Shown here: positions 34,051 through 46,673 of the stretch, one piece after another
Layout: each line of letters opens with the position of its first letter
Position numbering within the stretch: the stretch's first letter is position 1
Assembly (NCBI GenBank): GCA_018798825.1
Contig: CP076354.1
Span: forward strand, 2,307,343 to 2,371,342
DNA length: 64,000 nt
Direction: 5' to 3'
Source of the DNA: Ochrobactrum sp. BTU1
GTDB taxonomy: Bacteria > Pseudomonadota > Alphaproteobacteria > Rhizobiales > Rhizobiaceae
The notes under the pieces: model-generated
Told to the model about the DNA's origin: nothing
The model's input: the letters and a program-made list of their open reading frames with translations, nothing else
Databases searched by the model: none
Made by a program: the position numbers and the translations under genes

Positions 34051-35645
34051 TGATCAAGGGGCTTGCGGGGAAAATAGCGTCTTTAAGCGGCTGGCGTCGA
34101 GCATTGGTTGCTTTTATCAGCGGCGCCATTGCGACGCTGACGCAGCCTCCCTTTGATGTTTTCATCGCAGGCTTTTTCGCCTTCCCTCTGCTTGTCTGGC
34201 TGATGGATGGCGCTGTTCCCGACGCGAACAAAGGCCCGATAAAACGCTTTTTCCCGGTTGGCCTCATCGGCTGGTGGTTTGGCTTCGGCTATTTCGTGTC
34301 CGGTCTCTGGTGGATCGGGTCGGCCCTTCTGGTCGATGCGCGACAGTTTGCCTGGGCCATACCACTTGCCGTTTTAGGCCTTCCGGCGTTTCTTGCCATT
34401 TTCTACGGACTGGCTGCGATGATCGCTCGGCTGTTCTGGTCCGATGGTATGGGGCGTATTTTCGCTGTCGCACTTGGCTTCGGCTTCACCGAATGGTTGC
34501 GAACCTTTGTTTTCACGGGTTTTCCGTGGAATGCATTGGGCTATGCCGCGATGCCGACACCAATGATGATGCAATCGGTGGAGATTATCGGTCTTGTTGG
34601 CATGAGTGCGCTTGCAGCGCTTGTCTTTTCTGCACCGGCGCTGCTCAGCGGCGGGAAACTGGCAAAGACGGGGATGGGGCTGGCAGCGCTGCTTGTGGCC
34701 GCTCATATCGGCTTCGGCTTCTGGGTCTTGTCAAACGCGCCTGCACTCGACACAGACCGCACAACGCTCTCGATCCGTATTGTGCAGCCTTCCATTTCGC
34801 AAAGCCTGAAGTGGGACAACAACGAGCGTCGCGCAATTTTTGACAAATTCATTGCGATGACCGAACAGGCGCCAAAAAACGGCAATCCAAGGCCGGATGT
34901 CGTGATCTGGCCGGAAACTGCGGTTCCCTATATTCTGTCATCGACACCAGAGGCGCTCGCGCGTATTGCCGATGTGGTCGGTGACGATCAGGTTTTGCTG
35001 ACGGGTGCCGTGCGCGAAGAACTCGTGCCGCGCCGCGACCCGCGTTATTATAATTCGATCCTGACGATCAACGGCGATGGAAAAATCATCGATTACACTG
35101 ACAAAGTGCATCTTGTTCCATTTGGTGAATATTTGCCATTTGAGCAGATTTTGCGCAGTTTAGGTCTTCAGGAAATCGTGGAGATGCCAGGCGGCTTTAC
35201 TGCCGCAAAGGCGCGCCACGCCATCAACGTAATGGAAGGCCAGACCTTCCTGCCGCTCATTTGTTATGAAGCAATTTTCCCTGACGAGCTTTCCTATACT
35301 GGACGCAAGGTGACTGCGATCGTCAATGTTACCAATGATGCCTGGTACGGTGACACGCCGGGACCTTACCAGCATTTCCGACAGGCACAGGTGCGTTCGG
35401 TTGAACAAGGCCTTCCGTTGGTGCGTGCAGCAAATAATGGTATTTCAGCAGTCGTCGATGCCTATGGTCGAATCATAGAGCAACTTCCACTCGACGCCGT
35501 TGGCGTCATAGATGCTTATCTTCCCGAAGAACGTGTCCCATTTTGGGGCAATGCACCCGGTGGTAAGCAGGCTCTTTCTATCCTGTTAACCTTACTCGCC
35601 GTATGCGTGTGCATGCGGCTGCCAATTGGCAGGCGTTTTCATTGA
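34050..35645 (+). CDS. lnt: Apolipoprotein N-acyltransferase
   Basis: Inner-membrane enzyme that adds the third acyl chain to lipoproteins; 531 residues. Five or more N-terminal membrane helices, then a periplasmic nitrilase-like domain with Glu in DVVIWPETAVPYI near residue 288, Lys in YTDKVHLVPFGEYLPFE near 353 and Cys in FLPLICYEAIFPDEL near 405, the full Glu-Lys-Cys triad. VTNDAWYGDTPGPYQHFRQAQVRSVEQGLPLVRAANNG is intact. One C-terminal helix. ATG overlaps the corC-like stop (TGATG). Confidence 0.97.
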   Translation: MIKGLAGKIASLSGWRRALVAFISGAIATLTQPPFDVFIAGFFAFPLLVWLMDGAVPDANKGPIKRFFPVGLIGWWFGFGYFVSGLWWIGSALLVDARQFAWAIPLAVLGLPAFLAIFYGLAAMIARLFWSDGMGRIFAVALGFGFTEWLRTFVFTGFPWNALGYAAMPTPMMMQSVEIIGLVGMSALAALVFSAPALLSGGKLAKTGMGLAALLVAAHIGFGFWVLSNAPALDTDRTTLSIRIVQPSISQSLKWDNNERRAIFDKFIAMTEQAPKNGNPRPDVVIWPETAVPYILSSTPEALARIADVVGDDQVLLTGAVREELVPRRDPRYYNSILTINGDGKIIDYTDKVHLVPFGEYLPFEQILRSLGLQEIVEMPGGFTAAKARHAINVMEGQTFLPLICYEAIFPDELSYTGRKVTAIVNVTNDAWYGDTPGPYQHFRQAQVRSVEQGLPLVRAANNGISAVVDAYGRIIEQLPLDAVGVIDAYLPEERVPFWGNAPGGKQALSILLTLLAVCVCMRLPIGRRFH

Positions 35646-35790
35646 CACGACAATTTTGTTAAGCTGTTATGGTCGCGCGGTGACGGTTTCTTGCGCAAAC
35701 CTGTCAGACTACCTCCCACAATGAATTTTATCGCTGTTCAGATGAACAGGACATGAATGAAAGCTCGCAGTTGCGAGGAGTGAAAGCTGT

Positions 35791-36204
35791 ATGATTGAGA
35801 ATAAAAAGAAACCCAACCCCATCGACGTGCATGTTGGCAGCCGCATCCGCCTTCGCCGCAATATGCTGGGTCTCAGTCAGGAAAAATTAGGCGAAAGCCT
35901 CGGCATCACTTTCCAGCAGATCCAGAAATACGAAAAAGGCACCAATCGCGTCGGTGCAAGCAGACTTCAAGCTATTTCTTCTATCCTTACCGTTCCTGTT
36001 TCTTTCTTTTTTGAAGACGCGCCTGGTTCCAGTGCGACAACGCCCGGTGGTTTTGCTGAGGACAATGAAGCGACTTACGTCGTTGATTTTCTCAATTCGA
36101 ACGAAGGTGTGCAGCTAACGCGCGCATTTACCAAGATTTCGGATCCTAAAGTACGTCGTAAAATCATTGATCTTGTGAAGTCTCTCGCTGCAGAAGGCGA
36201 ATAA
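35791..36204 (+). CDS. XRE-family transcriptional regulator (PraR/PhrR-like)
   Basis: A 137-residue Cro/CI-type regulator. Helix-turn-helix at about 16-75: VGSRIRLRRNMLGLSQEKLGESLGITFQQIQKYEKGTNRVGASRLQAIS. The C-terminal part (VDFLNSNEGVQLTRAFTKISDPKVRRKIIDLVKSLA) matches a group conserved in Hyphomicrobiales that includes PraR/PhrR of rhizobia, linked to biofilm, quorum-sensing and acid responses. The lnt-XRE-metK order agrees with that group in my recollection. Targets here are unknown. Confidence 0.82.
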   Translation: MIENKKKPNPIDVHVGSRIRLRRNMLGLSQEKLGESLGITFQQIQKYEKGTNRVGASRLQAISSILTVPVSFFFEDAPGSSATTPGGFAEDNEATYVVDFLNSNEGVQLTRAFTKISDPKVRRKIIDLVKSLAAEGE

Positions 36205-36227
36205 GGCGTAATTTGTTCACAAAAGCG

Positions 36228-36252
36228 TATGCCGGGAGGATTTTTTCCGGCA
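36228..36252. terminator. Hairpin after the XRE gene
   Basis: ATGCCGG and CCGGCAT arms around an 11-nt loop that itself carries TTTTTT. No T run after the stem, so termination is uncertain. Confidence 0.4.
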
Positions 36253-36316
36253 TCGCGGTGTTGCAACAAGAATATGCATTGACGGTCCAATCCCAACTTC
36301 GCTAACACATTGATGT

Positions 36317-36345
36317 GCCCGGAACGTAATGAAACAGTTCCGGGC
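36317..36345 (+). promoter_or_regulatory. Stable hairpin in the metK leader
   Basis: GCCCGGAAC (36317-36325) and GTTCCGGGC (36337-36345) form a perfect 9-bp stem with an 11-nt loop, 57 bp before the metK start. Possibly part of a regulatory RNA. I could not match it to a SAM riboswitch class. Confidence 0.5.
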
Positions 36346-36402
36346 GCTACTGTGTTTCCATGGCGGACATTCGTTCCGTTGGATTTTCAAGAGGGGTTAC
36401 CC

Positions 36403-37668
36403 GTGTCGCGCAGTTCTTATCTCTTCACCAGCGAATCCGTGTCTGAAGGTCATCCAGACAAGGTTTGCGACCGTATTTCCGATGAAATCGTAGACATGAT
36501 TTACAAGGAGGCGCGCCGCACCGGCGTCGATCCTTGGTCTGTTCGCGTTGCATGTGAAACGCTTGCCACCACCAATCGCGTGGTCATCGCTGGCGAAGTA
36601 CGCGTGCCTGACACTTTCCTGAAGAAGAATAAGGACGGCACCATCGCGCACGACGCGGCGGGGCATCCACTGATTAATCCTTCTCGTTTCCGCTCGGCAG
36701 CGCGCAAGGCGATCCGTGAAATCGGTTATGAGCAGGACGGCTTTAACTGGCGTACGGTGAAAATCGATGTGCTTCTGCATCCACAATCTGCCGACATCGC
36801 GCAGGGTGTGGACAACGCATCTGATCGTCAGGGCGAAGAAGGTGCAGGCGATCAGGGCATCATGTTCGGCTATGCCTGCCGTGAAACCCCAGATCTCATG
36901 CCGGCACCGATCTACTATTCGCACAAGATTCTCGAAAAGCTTGCCGAAGCCCGCCACAAAGGTGAAGGCGATCCAGGCAAGCTCGGCCCTGACGCCAAGA
37001 GCCAGGTGACGGTTCGTTACGAGAACGGTAAGGCCGCTGAAGTCACGCAGATCGTTCTTTCGACGCAGCATCTCGAGGCCAGCTGGGATTCGAAGAAGGT
37101 GCGTTCGGTTGTCGAGCCTTACATTCGCGAAGCGCTTGGCGATCTGCCGATTGCGGCAAACTGCAACTGGTACATCAATCCAACCGGTAAATTTGTCATT
37201 GGCGGCCCGGATGGTGACGCCGGTTTGACCGGCCGCAAGATCATCGTCGACACTTATGGCGGCGCAGCACCGCACGGCGGCGGTGCATTCTCCGGCAAAG
37301 ACACGACCAAGGTTGACCGTTCGGCTGCTTATGCTGCGCGTTATCTTGCCAAGAACGTAGTTGCGGCCAATCTCGCAGACCGTTGCACGATCCAGCTTTC
37401 CTATGCCATTGGCGTTGCCCAGCCGCTTTCGGTCTATGTTGACCTGCACGGTACCGGCAAGGTTGACGAATCGGCGGTTGAGGAAGCGCTGCGCAAGGTC
37501 ATGGACCTGTCGCCAACTGGCATCCGCAAGCATCTAGATCTCAACAAGCCTATCTATGCCAAGACCTCTTCTTACGGCCATTTTGGTCGCAAGGCTGGTC
37601 GTGATGGTTCCTTCTCCTGGGAGAAGACCGATCTTACCAAGGCATTGAAGGCAGCACTATCAGCCTGA
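36403..37668 (+). CDS. metK: S-adenosylmethionine synthetase
   Basis: Makes S-adenosylmethionine from ATP and methionine; feeds the many methyltransferases in this window. 421 residues, of the alphaproteobacterial long type. Motifs: [64 protein letters not shown] and the P-loop [16 protein letters not shown]. The GTG at 36403 is chosen because GAGGGG lies 6 bp upstream and the usual family N-terminus starts there; the frame stays open to ATG 36310 inside the leader. Followed by trmB. Confidence 0.97.
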   Translation: MSRSSYLFTSESVSEGHPDKVCDRISDEIVDMIYKEARRTGVDPWSVRVACETLATTNRVVIAGEVRVPDTFLKKNKDGTIAHDAAGHPLINPSRFRSAARKAIREIGYEQDGFNWRTVKIDVLLHPQSADIAQGVDNASDRQGEEGAGDQGIMFGYACRETPDLMPAPIYYSHKILEKLAEARHKGEGDPGKLGPDAKSQVTVRYENGKAAEVTQIVLSTQHLEASWDSKKVRSVVEPYIREALGDLPIAANCNWYINPTGKFVIGGPDGDAGLTGRKIIVDTYGGAAPHGGGAFSGKDTTKVDRSAAYAARYLAKNVVAANLADRCTIQLSYAIGVAQPLSVYVDLHGTGKVDESAVEEALRKVMDLSPTGIRKHLDLNKPIYAKTSSYGHFGRKAGRDGSFSWEKTDLTKALKAALSA

Positions 37669-37730
37669 TTGATTACATTTCCAGCAATACTGCGCAGCGG
37701 TTTTGCATAGGATAATGCGTAAAAAAGAGT

Positions 37731-37757
37731 TAGAGCGGTTCCCACGATACCGCTTTA
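37731..37757. repeat. Short palindrome of family B type
   Basis: TAGAGCGGT...ACCGCTTTA: AGCGGT (37734) pairs with ACCGCT (37749). It lies 17 bp before trmB and begins like the element at 41773. Confidence 0.55.
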
Positions 37758-37773
37758 ACTGGAACAGCGATAA

Positions 37774-38475
37774 ATGACCGATGAATCCCATCCAGTACGC
37801 GCGGCCGGAAACTTTTTCGGCCGCCGTCATGGCAAGCCACTCCGCCCACATCAGAATAATCTTTTCGAAGATTTGCTGCCGCGTCTGAAACTGGACCTCG
37901 ATACACCTGCGCCGCAGGATTTGAGGACATTGTTTGAAGCGCCGGTTGAGAATGTGCGCATGGAAATCGGCTTTGGCGGTGGCGAACATCTCTATCATGA
38001 GAGTGGACGCTATCCGCAGTCGGGCTTCATTGGTGTTGAGCCTTTCGTCAATGGTATGGCCAAGATGCTGGCGGCCCTTCATGAAGCGCCGCGCACTAAT
38101 CTTCGTCTCTATGATGAAGATGCGACCGATGTGCTGGATTGGCTGCCTGATGCATCGCTTTCTGGCATCGATCTTTTCTATCCTGATCCTTGGCATAAGC
38201 GTCGCCACTGGAAACGGCGCTTTGTCAGTGATGCAAATCTTGATCGTTTCGCGCGTCTGCTGAAGCCAGGCACGAAGTTCCGCTTCGCTTCCGATATCGA
38301 ACATTACGTCAACTGGACGCTGCAGCACTGCCGCAGGCACCCGGCGTTCGAATGGCAGGCGGAAGGCCCGGATGACTGGAATAACGCCTATGAAGGCTGG
38401 CCAGGCACGCGTTATGAAGCAAAGGCTTTTCGTGAAGGACGCGTTGCTGCCTATCTGACATTCACCAGGCTTTGA
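37774..38475 (+). CDS. trmB: tRNA (guanine-N7-)-methyltransferase TrmB
   Basis: SAM-dependent enzyme that makes m7G46 in tRNA variable loops; 233 residues. The SAM site is [17 protein letters not shown] near residue 65, then [49 protein letters not shown] with the catalytic/PDPWxKxRHxKRR signature, and [13 protein letters not shown]. The N-terminal [16 protein letters not shown] is the usual basic tRNA-binding start. It follows metK. Confidence 0.97.
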   Translation: MTDESHPVRAAGNFFGRRHGKPLRPHQNNLFEDLLPRLKLDLDTPAPQDLRTLFEAPVENVRMEIGFGGGEHLYHESGRYPQSGFIGVEPFVNGMAKMLAALHEAPRTNLRLYDEDATDVLDWLPDASLSGIDLFYPDPWHKRRHWKRRFVSDANLDRFARLLKPGTKFRFASDIEHYVNWTLQHCRRHPAFEWQAEGPDDWNNAYEGWPGTRYEAKAFREGRVAAYLTFTRL

Positions 38476-38507
38476 TGGTTGGTTGAATTGCGGCCTCAAT
38501 TGCGGCC

Positions 38508-38536
38508 TTGAAAAAATCCGCATCAGCTGGTATATA
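38508..38536 (+). promoter_or_regulatory. Sigma70-type promoter of the rimP-nusA-infB operon
   Basis: TTGAAA (38508-38513), 17-bp spacer, TATATA (38531-38536; TATAAG overlaps). A near-consensus housekeeping promoter 33 bp after trmB. Confidence 0.7.
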
Positions 38537-38563
38537 AGTTTCAAATTCTTGGTCGTTTGAACA

Positions 38564-38594
38564 AGAGTGGGCCCTCCCGGACCCGCTCTTTTTT
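38564..38594 (+). terminator. Intrinsic terminator in the rimP leader (possible attenuator)
   Basis: AGAGTGGG pairs with CCCGCTCT around a 10-nt loop and is followed by TTTTTT. It lies only about 20 nt after the expected transcription start. TCTTG (38547) can pair with CAAGA (38562), which overlaps the 5' arm and would compete with the terminator stem. Confidence 0.7.
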
Positions 38595-38627
38595 GTTAAC
38601 TACGGCTCTGTGAAAAAGGTTTATCGA

Positions 38628-39296
38628 GTGACGGAACAGGAACAGGCAATTGAGGCCGTAAACGCAGATGAGCGTATCATTCGCGAAACGGGCGTCGATG
38701 CAAAAGTAGCAGGCATTGTGGAGCCGGTGATCAATACGCTGGGTTTCCGCCTTGTGCGTGTGCGCCTTTCCGGCCTCAATGGTCAGACGCTGCAGATCAT
38801 GGCCGAGCGTCCAGATGGCACGATGACAGTTGAGGATTGCGAATTGTTGAGCCGCACCGTGGCTCCGGTTCTCGATGTCGAAGATCCGATAAGCGGCAAG
38901 TACCATCTTGAAATCTCGTCGCCGGGTATTGATCGTCCGATGGTGCGTAAGTCCGATTTCAGCGATTGGGCGGGACATATCGCAAAGGTCGAGACCTCGA
39001 TCGTTCATGAAGGACGAAAGAAGTTTCGCGGTCGCATCGTGGTCGGTGATGCCGATTCCATCGTGATCGAAAGCGATCAGATTTCATACGGTAATGAACC
39101 GGTTGTTCGCATTCCGTTTGATCTGATTTCCGATGCGCGTCTGGTTCTGACCGATGAACTCATTCGCGATGCGCTGCGCAAGGACAAGGCCCTGCGGGAA
39201 GGCCGCATTCCCGGAGATGATCTGGGTGATGGGCGCGGAGACGAGTCGACCGAAGACAATCAGGAAGCCGCTTCGACGGAATCCGAAGAGAAGTAA
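38628..39296 (+). CDS. rimP: Ribosome maturation factor RimP
   Basis: 30S subunit assembly factor, about 222 residues. N-terminal domain: [62 protein letters not shown], all RimP signatures; C-terminal SH3-like domain near 120-180 and an acidic tail ([16 protein letters not shown]). GTG 38628 (MTEQ...) is preferred because AAGG is 9 bp upstream and it matches Brucella RimP; GTG 38610 would add six residues. Heads the nusA-infB block. Confidence 0.94.
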   Translation: MTEQEQAIEAVNADERIIRETGVDAKVAGIVEPVINTLGFRLVRVRLSGLNGQTLQIMAERPDGTMTVEDCELLSRTVAPVLDVEDPISGKYHLEISSPGIDRPMVRKSDFSDWAGHIAKVETSIVHEGRKKFRGRIVVGDADSIVIESDQISYGNEPVVRIPFDLISDARLVLTDELIRDALRKDKALREGRIPGDDLGDGRGDESTEDNQEAASTESEEK

Positions 39297-39362
39297 GTTT
39301 CAAAGTGAGTTTCAGGCGTCCGGTTCCTAAAAGCGAACGGATGCGTCACCAAGGAGAGACCT

Positions 39363-40973
39363 ATGGCAGTCAGTGCAAACAGGCTGGAACTTCTGCAGAT
39401 CGCTGATGCGGTTGCACGCGAGAAGTCGATTGACCGTGAGATCGTTCTTGCGGCCATGGCCGATGCGATCCAGAAGGCTGCGCGTTCGCGTTACGGTCAG
39501 GAAAGCAACATCCGCGCCGACATCAATGCAAAGTCCGGTGAGATCAAGCTTCAGCGTCTGCTCGAAGTGGTCGAGACTGTTGAAGACTATTCCACGCAGA
39601 TTTCGCTGTTCACTGCGCGCGATCGCAATCCGGATGCGCAGGTTGGTGATTTCATCGCCGACCAGCTGCCGCCAATGGATTTCGGCCGTATTGCCGCCCA
39701 GTCTGCCAAGCAGGTTATCGTGCAGAAGGTGCGCGAAGCCGAGCGCGACCGCCAGTATGACGAATTCAAGGATCGCGTCGGCGAAATCGCTAACGGCACC
39801 GTCAAGCGTGTTGAATATGGCAATGTGATCGTTGATCTTGGCCGAGGTGAAGCAATCGTTCGTCGTGACGAACTGATCCCGCGTGAAGCTTTCCGTTATG
39901 GCGATCGTATCCGCGCTTATGTTTACGACGTTCGTCGCGAACAGCGCGGCCCGCAGATTTTCCTGTCGCGTACGCATCCTTCTTTCATGGCGAAGCTTTT
40001 CACCATGGAAGTGCCGGAAATCTACGACGGCATCATTGAAATCAAGTCGGTTGCTCGTGACCCAGGTTCGCGCGCCAAGATCGCCGTGGTTTCACGCGAC
40101 GCATCGATTGATCCGGTTGGTGCCTGTGTCGGTATGCGCGGCTCTCGTGTTCAGGCTGTTGTTGCCGAACTGCAGGGCGAAAAGATCGACATTATTCCTT
40201 GGTCGCCAGATGCAGCTTCCTTCATCGTCAACGCGCTTCAGCCTGCTGAAGTTGCCAAGGTTGTTCTTGATGAAGACGCAGAACGTATTGAAGTTGTCGT
40301 TCCGAATGACCAACTATCACTAGCAATCGGTCGTCGCGGTCAGAACGTGCGCCTTGCTTCGCAGTTGACAGGCTGGGATATCGACATCCTGACGGAAGAC
40401 GAAGAATCCGAACGTCGTCAGAAGGAATTTGCTGAGCGTTCAAACCTGTTCATGGAAGCCCTCAACGTTGATGAGATGGTTGGTCAGGTTCTGGCTTCTG
40501 AAGGCTTTGCCTCAGTTGAAGAACTGGCATATGTCGAGCCAGGCGAAATTGCCTCGATCGACGGCTTTGATGAAGATACCGCTGGTGAAATTCAGGAACG
40601 TGCACGCGAATTCCTGGAACGCATTGAAGGCGAACAGGATGCCCGCCGCAAGGAACTGGGTGTTGAAGACGAACTTCGCGAGCTTCCAGGTCTGACAACA
40701 GCCATGTTGGTTGCCGTCGGCGAGGACGGAGTGAAGAATATCGAAGACTTTGCTGGTTATGCTGTTGACGATCTCGTCGGCTGGCGTGAACGCAAGGACG
40801 GAGAAACCGTTAATCACAGCGGTATCCTCTCTTCCTTCGATGTTTCACGCGTTGATGCTGAACAGATGATCCTGACTGCTCGCTTGAAGGCTGGCTGGAT
40901 CACTGAAGAAGAGCTCGTTGCGGTTGAAACCAACGACGAGAGCGAAGCTGGCGAAGAAGAAGTCGCTTCGTAA
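39363..40973 (+). CDS. nusA: Transcription termination/antitermination factor NusA
   Basis: RNA-polymerase-binding factor for pausing, termination and rRNA antitermination; 536 residues. N-terminal polymerase-binding domain (ANRLELLQIADAVAREKSIDRE), S1 domain (GTVKRVEYGNVIVDLGRGEAIVRRDE), KH1 (DPVGACVGMRGSRVQAVVAEL) and KH2 (LSLAIGRRGQNVRLASQLTGWDIDI), then two C-terminal helix-hairpin acidic repeats (about 365-515), present in many proteobacterial NusA. SD AAGGAGAG. Lies between rimP and ylxR. Confidence 0.98.
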   Translation: MAVSANRLELLQIADAVAREKSIDREIVLAAMADAIQKAARSRYGQESNIRADINAKSGEIKLQRLLEVVETVEDYSTQISLFTARDRNPDAQVGDFIADQLPPMDFGRIAAQSAKQVIVQKVREAERDRQYDEFKDRVGEIANGTVKRVEYGNVIVDLGRGEAIVRRDELIPREAFRYGDRIRAYVYDVRREQRGPQIFLSRTHPSFMAKLFTMEVPEIYDGIIEIKSVARDPGSRAKIAVVSRDASIDPVGACVGMRGSRVQAVVAELQGEKIDIIPWSPDAASFIVNALQPAEVAKVVLDEDAERIEVVVPNDQLSLAIGRRGQNVRLASQLTGWDIDILTEDEESERRQKEFAERSNLFMEALNVDEMVGQVLASEGFASVEELAYVEPGEIASIDGFDEDTAGEIQERAREFLERIEGEQDARRKELGVEDELRELPGLTTAMLVAVGEDGVKNIEDFAGYAVDDLVGWRERKDGETVNHSGILSSFDVSRVDAEQMILTARLKAGWITEEELVAVETNDESEAGEEEVAS

Positions 40974-41107
40974 AAAGACAAGAGACGGCATTGCGGTTGC
41001 GCCCGGAGCAATTCGGGCGCAATTTATGGCGTTTTAGAGTTTCGTATTGAGAAGTGGCGTCAGCTCTGCTAGGTCGCTGCCAGTTTGGTAATAAGTAACA
41101 GGCATCG

Positions 41108-41737
41108 ATGGTAAAACCGAGTTTGCGTGCGGAGCAGGATATGAATGATAGAACCTGTATCGTCACGCGGGAAAGCGGATCGGCAGATGATCTGATCCGG
41201 TTCGTTGCTGGGCCTGATGGTTCGGTTGTGCCTGACCTGAAGCGGAATTTGCCGGGCAGAGGTTGTTGGGTCAAGGCAGAACGTCGTCTTGTGGACGAAG
41301 CCGTCAAGCGCAAGCTTTTTGCACGGGCGCTGAAAGACGATGTGAAGCCGCAAGCAGATCTTGGCGCGCTGGTTGACCAGCTGTTGACGAAGTCTGCACT
41401 CGGTAGTCTCGCGCTGGCTCGTAAATCCGGTGCAGTTGTATCTGGTTCCACTAAGGTGGATCAGGCAATTCGTTCAGGTGCTGCGGCATTGGTTTTGCAT
41501 GCACAGGAAGCCGCTTCTGATGGCGTGCGTAAACTGGATCAAGCCCGCCGTGTGGTGGTTCGTATGGATGGCCCCGAAATCCCGGCCTTCACTCTTTTTA
41601 AGGGAGAAGAAATGGATTTGGCATTTGGGGGTGGAAATGTGATACATGCAGCCGTGCTCGACGGAAAGGCAGCAGCCGGGGTCGTGCAACGGTTGCTTTT
41701 ATTGCATCGATATCGAGGCGAAAGCCCATTGAGTTGA
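41108..41737 (+). CDS. YlxR (DUF448) RNA-binding protein fused to L7Ae-like domain
   Basis: A 209-residue protein with an N-terminal YlxR domain (NDRTCIVTRESGSADDLIRFVAGPDGSVVPDLKRNLPGRGCWV) and a C-terminal L7Ae/L30e-like RNA-binding domain (LTKSALGSLALARKSGAVVSGSTKVDQAIRSGAAALVLHAQEA...). This two-domain form is usual in Hyphomicrobiales between nusA and infB and is thought to bind RNA during ribosome assembly or transcription. In the YlxR core the canonical first-Arg/Cys pattern is kept. ATG 41141 (MNDRT) is an alternative start. Confidence 0.92.
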   Translation: MVKPSLRAEQDMNDRTCIVTRESGSADDLIRFVAGPDGSVVPDLKRNLPGRGCWVKAERRLVDEAVKRKLFARALKDDVKPQADLGALVDQLLTKSALGSLALARKSGAVVSGSTKVDQAIRSGAAALVLHAQEAASDGVRKLDQARRVVVRMDGPEIPAFTLFKGEEMDLAFGGGNVIHAAVLDGKAAAGVVQRLLLLHRYRGESPLS

Positions 41738-41772
41738 AACGGCAGTCCGACACTGCTGAGTTATAAATTGGT

Positions 41773-41866
41773 AGAGCGGTTCTCTTAATCCCGACGAGAC
41801 GGGATCCGCTCTGGAGCATGAACCGGATAATCGGCCTGGTTGGCCTAACCGGATTGTGCGCTAAAG
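41773..41866. repeat. Palindromic repeats between ylxR and infB
   Basis: First hairpin AGAGCGG...CCCG...CGGGATCCGCTCT (41773-41812), then GAGCATGAACCGGATAATCGGCC...GGCCTAACCGG (41813-41866). They resemble family B and the GAGCATGATCC element at 22658. They fill most of the 219-bp gap before infB. Confidence 0.65.
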
Positions 41867-41956
41867 TGGATGACCGGAGCATTATTCAAAATGATCTGAT
41901 CGTGTTGGATAATGCTCGGGTAAAGCGGCTGAAGCCGCGAAGGAAACGGAAACGTA

Positions 41957-44869
<2,913 letters not shown>

Positions 44870-44878
44870 TAGCATTAT

Positions 44879-44913
44879 GCCGTGTCGCCCTATCATGGGC
44901 GGCACGGCTTTCT
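44879..44913 (+). terminator. Terminator after infB
   Basis: GCCGTGTCGCCC (44879-44890) pairs with GGGCGGCACGGC (44897-44908), with one or two mismatches, then TTTCTTA. Confidence 0.75.
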
Positions 44914-45062
44914 TACATTTCCGTTGCCCGGTTCCGAGGGTCTGACTCCCATCTGAATTGTGGTAGATTGCGCTTTATTGCGCTTACCAGTTTGTAGCCA
45001 TTTTGTCGGCCAGCCTTTCGGGACTGAGCGCCGATTGATGGCTGTTTATCGAGGATACAGCT

Positions 45063-45509
45063 ATGGCACGTTCTCCAGATCCAAAAGGCTCAGGTGGCCT
45101 TTCCCAGCGCCAGCTCCGTGTGGGCGAACAGGTGCGTCACGCATTGGCTCAGGTTCTTCAGCGCGGAGAAATTCGCGATGACGTAATCGAGCGTACGGTT
45201 ATTTCGGTGTCGGAAGTTCGCATGTCGCCTGATCTCAAGATCGCGACCTGCTTCATCACACCGCTGGGCAGCACTGATGTACAGGCTGTGATCAAAGCAT
45301 TGGCTGCAAACGCGAAATTCATTCGCGGTCGCATGGCTCCAAGCCTCAGCCAGATGAAATATATGCCGGAATTCCGTTTCCGCGCAGATACCAGCTTTGA
45401 TAATTTTTCCAAGATTGATGCGCTTCTCCGTTCGCCGGAAGTGGCGCGTGACCTTGGGCATGATGAAGATGACGGCGAGGACGCAACCTCCCGCAATGGA
45501 GACGAATAA
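45063..45509 (+). CDS. rbfA: Ribosome-binding factor A
   Basis: 30S maturation and cold-adaptation factor, 148 residues. KH-like fold with [57 protein letters not shown] and [30 protein letters not shown], all RbfA features. The acidic C-terminal tail ([14 protein letters not shown]) is typical for alphaproteobacteria. Three bases before truB, so certainly co-transcribed. Confidence 0.96.
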   Translation: MARSPDPKGSGGLSQRQLRVGEQVRHALAQVLQRGEIRDDVIERTVISVSEVRMSPDLKIATCFITPLGSTDVQAVIKALAANAKFIRGRMAPSLSQMKYMPEFRFRADTSFDNFSKIDALLRSPEVARDLGHDEDDGEDATSRNGDE

Positions 45510-45512
45510 AGC

Positions 45513-46502
45513 ATGGCAAGACGAGGCAAGAAAAAAGGTCGTCCGGTTTCCGGCTGGGTCATTTTTGACAAGCCGAAGGGCATGGGATCGACCGAAGCGG
45601 TCTCGAAGATCAAGTGGTTGTTCAATGCCGAAAAGGCCGGCCATGCCGGTACGCTTGATCCTCTTGCCTCGGGCATGTTGCCTATTGCTCTGGGTGAAGC
45701 CACCAAAACCGTACCTTACGTCATGGATGGAACCAAGGTTTATCGTTTCACAGTGACATGGGGCGAGGAACGGTCGACCGACGATCTTGAAGGTGTTGCC
45801 ACCAAAAACTCAGATAACCGCCCATCGCGTGCGGATGTCGAAGCGCTGCTGCCTAATTATACAGGCGTTATCTCGCAGATTCCGCCGCAGTTTTCGGCTA
45901 TCAAGATTGCAGGCGAACGCGCCTATGATCTGGCGCGTGAAGGTGAAACGGTAGAAATTCCGGCGCGTGAAGTCGAAATTGATCGCCTCGAAATTGTCGA
46001 GTTTCCGGACGCAAATCGCACCGAATTCGAAGTCGAATGCTCCAAGGGCACCTATGTTCGCTCGCTTGCGCGCGATATGGGCCGTGATCTCGGCTGCTAT
46101 GGCCATATTTCGGATTTGCGTCGCATCGAAGTTGCTCCTTTCACCGATGAAGATCTGGTAACTCTGGCAGAGCTCGAAGAAGCGTGGCCTCCGCTGCCGC
46201 CGAAAAAGGAAGAAGGCGAGGCCGATGCCGAGATTGTTGAGCAGCCAGCAGCACGTCGCGACTTCTCGGCAATGGATGCCCTGATCATCGATACCGGTGC
46301 CGCACTAGATTGCCTGCCACAGGTTGCCCTGTCTGACGATCAGGCACAGCGCGTTCGTCTCGGTAATCCCGTGATCATTCGTGGCCGCGATGCGCCACTT
46401 GAAGCGGATGAGGCTTGCGTGACGTCGCATGGCAAACTGCTTGCCATTGGCTACATTGAGCATGGTCAGTTCAAGCCAAAGCGCGTGTTTACAGCGGGCT
46501 AA
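45513..46502 (+). CDS. truB: tRNA pseudouridine(55) synthase TruB
   Basis: Makes pseudouridine 55 in the T loop of tRNAs; 329 residues. Catalytic Asp is in [18 protein letters not shown] near residue 47; further motifs are [51 protein letters not shown] and [24 protein letters not shown] basic N-terminus ([14 protein letters not shown]) and an acidic linker ([12 protein letters not shown]) before the C-terminal PUA-like part. Confidence 0.97.
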   Translation: MARRGKKKGRPVSGWVIFDKPKGMGSTEAVSKIKWLFNAEKAGHAGTLDPLASGMLPIALGEATKTVPYVMDGTKVYRFTVTWGEERSTDDLEGVATKNSDNRPSRADVEALLPNYTGVISQIPPQFSAIKIAGERAYDLAREGETVEIPAREVEIDRLEIVEFPDANRTEFEVECSKGTYVRSLARDMGRDLGCYGHISDLRRIEVAPFTDEDLVTLAELEEAWPPLPPKKEEGEADAEIVEQPAARRDFSAMDALIIDTGAALDCLPQVALSDDQAQRVRLGNPVIIRGRDAPLEADEACVTSHGKLLAIGYIEHGQFKPKRVFTAG

Positions 46503-46673
46503 ACTGGTCTCTCAAAAGTTGGGGCATATTTCGGACTGGTATTTCTGCCAAATTTGAACTATATGCCCCTTCAGCGATCGTACATAATGTACGTCAGATC
46601 GTGTAAATGGCCCGCGCTGGACGACATCCCGGCCTGGGCGTCTGTTTTTCCTCTCATCAAGAAAGGGTGTACG

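Noticed and set aside
36205..36402. Classical SAM riboswitch before metK
   Set aside because: A hairpin is present, but the conserved cores of the SAM-I, SAM-II and SAM/SAH classes were not recognised; kept only as an open leader structure.
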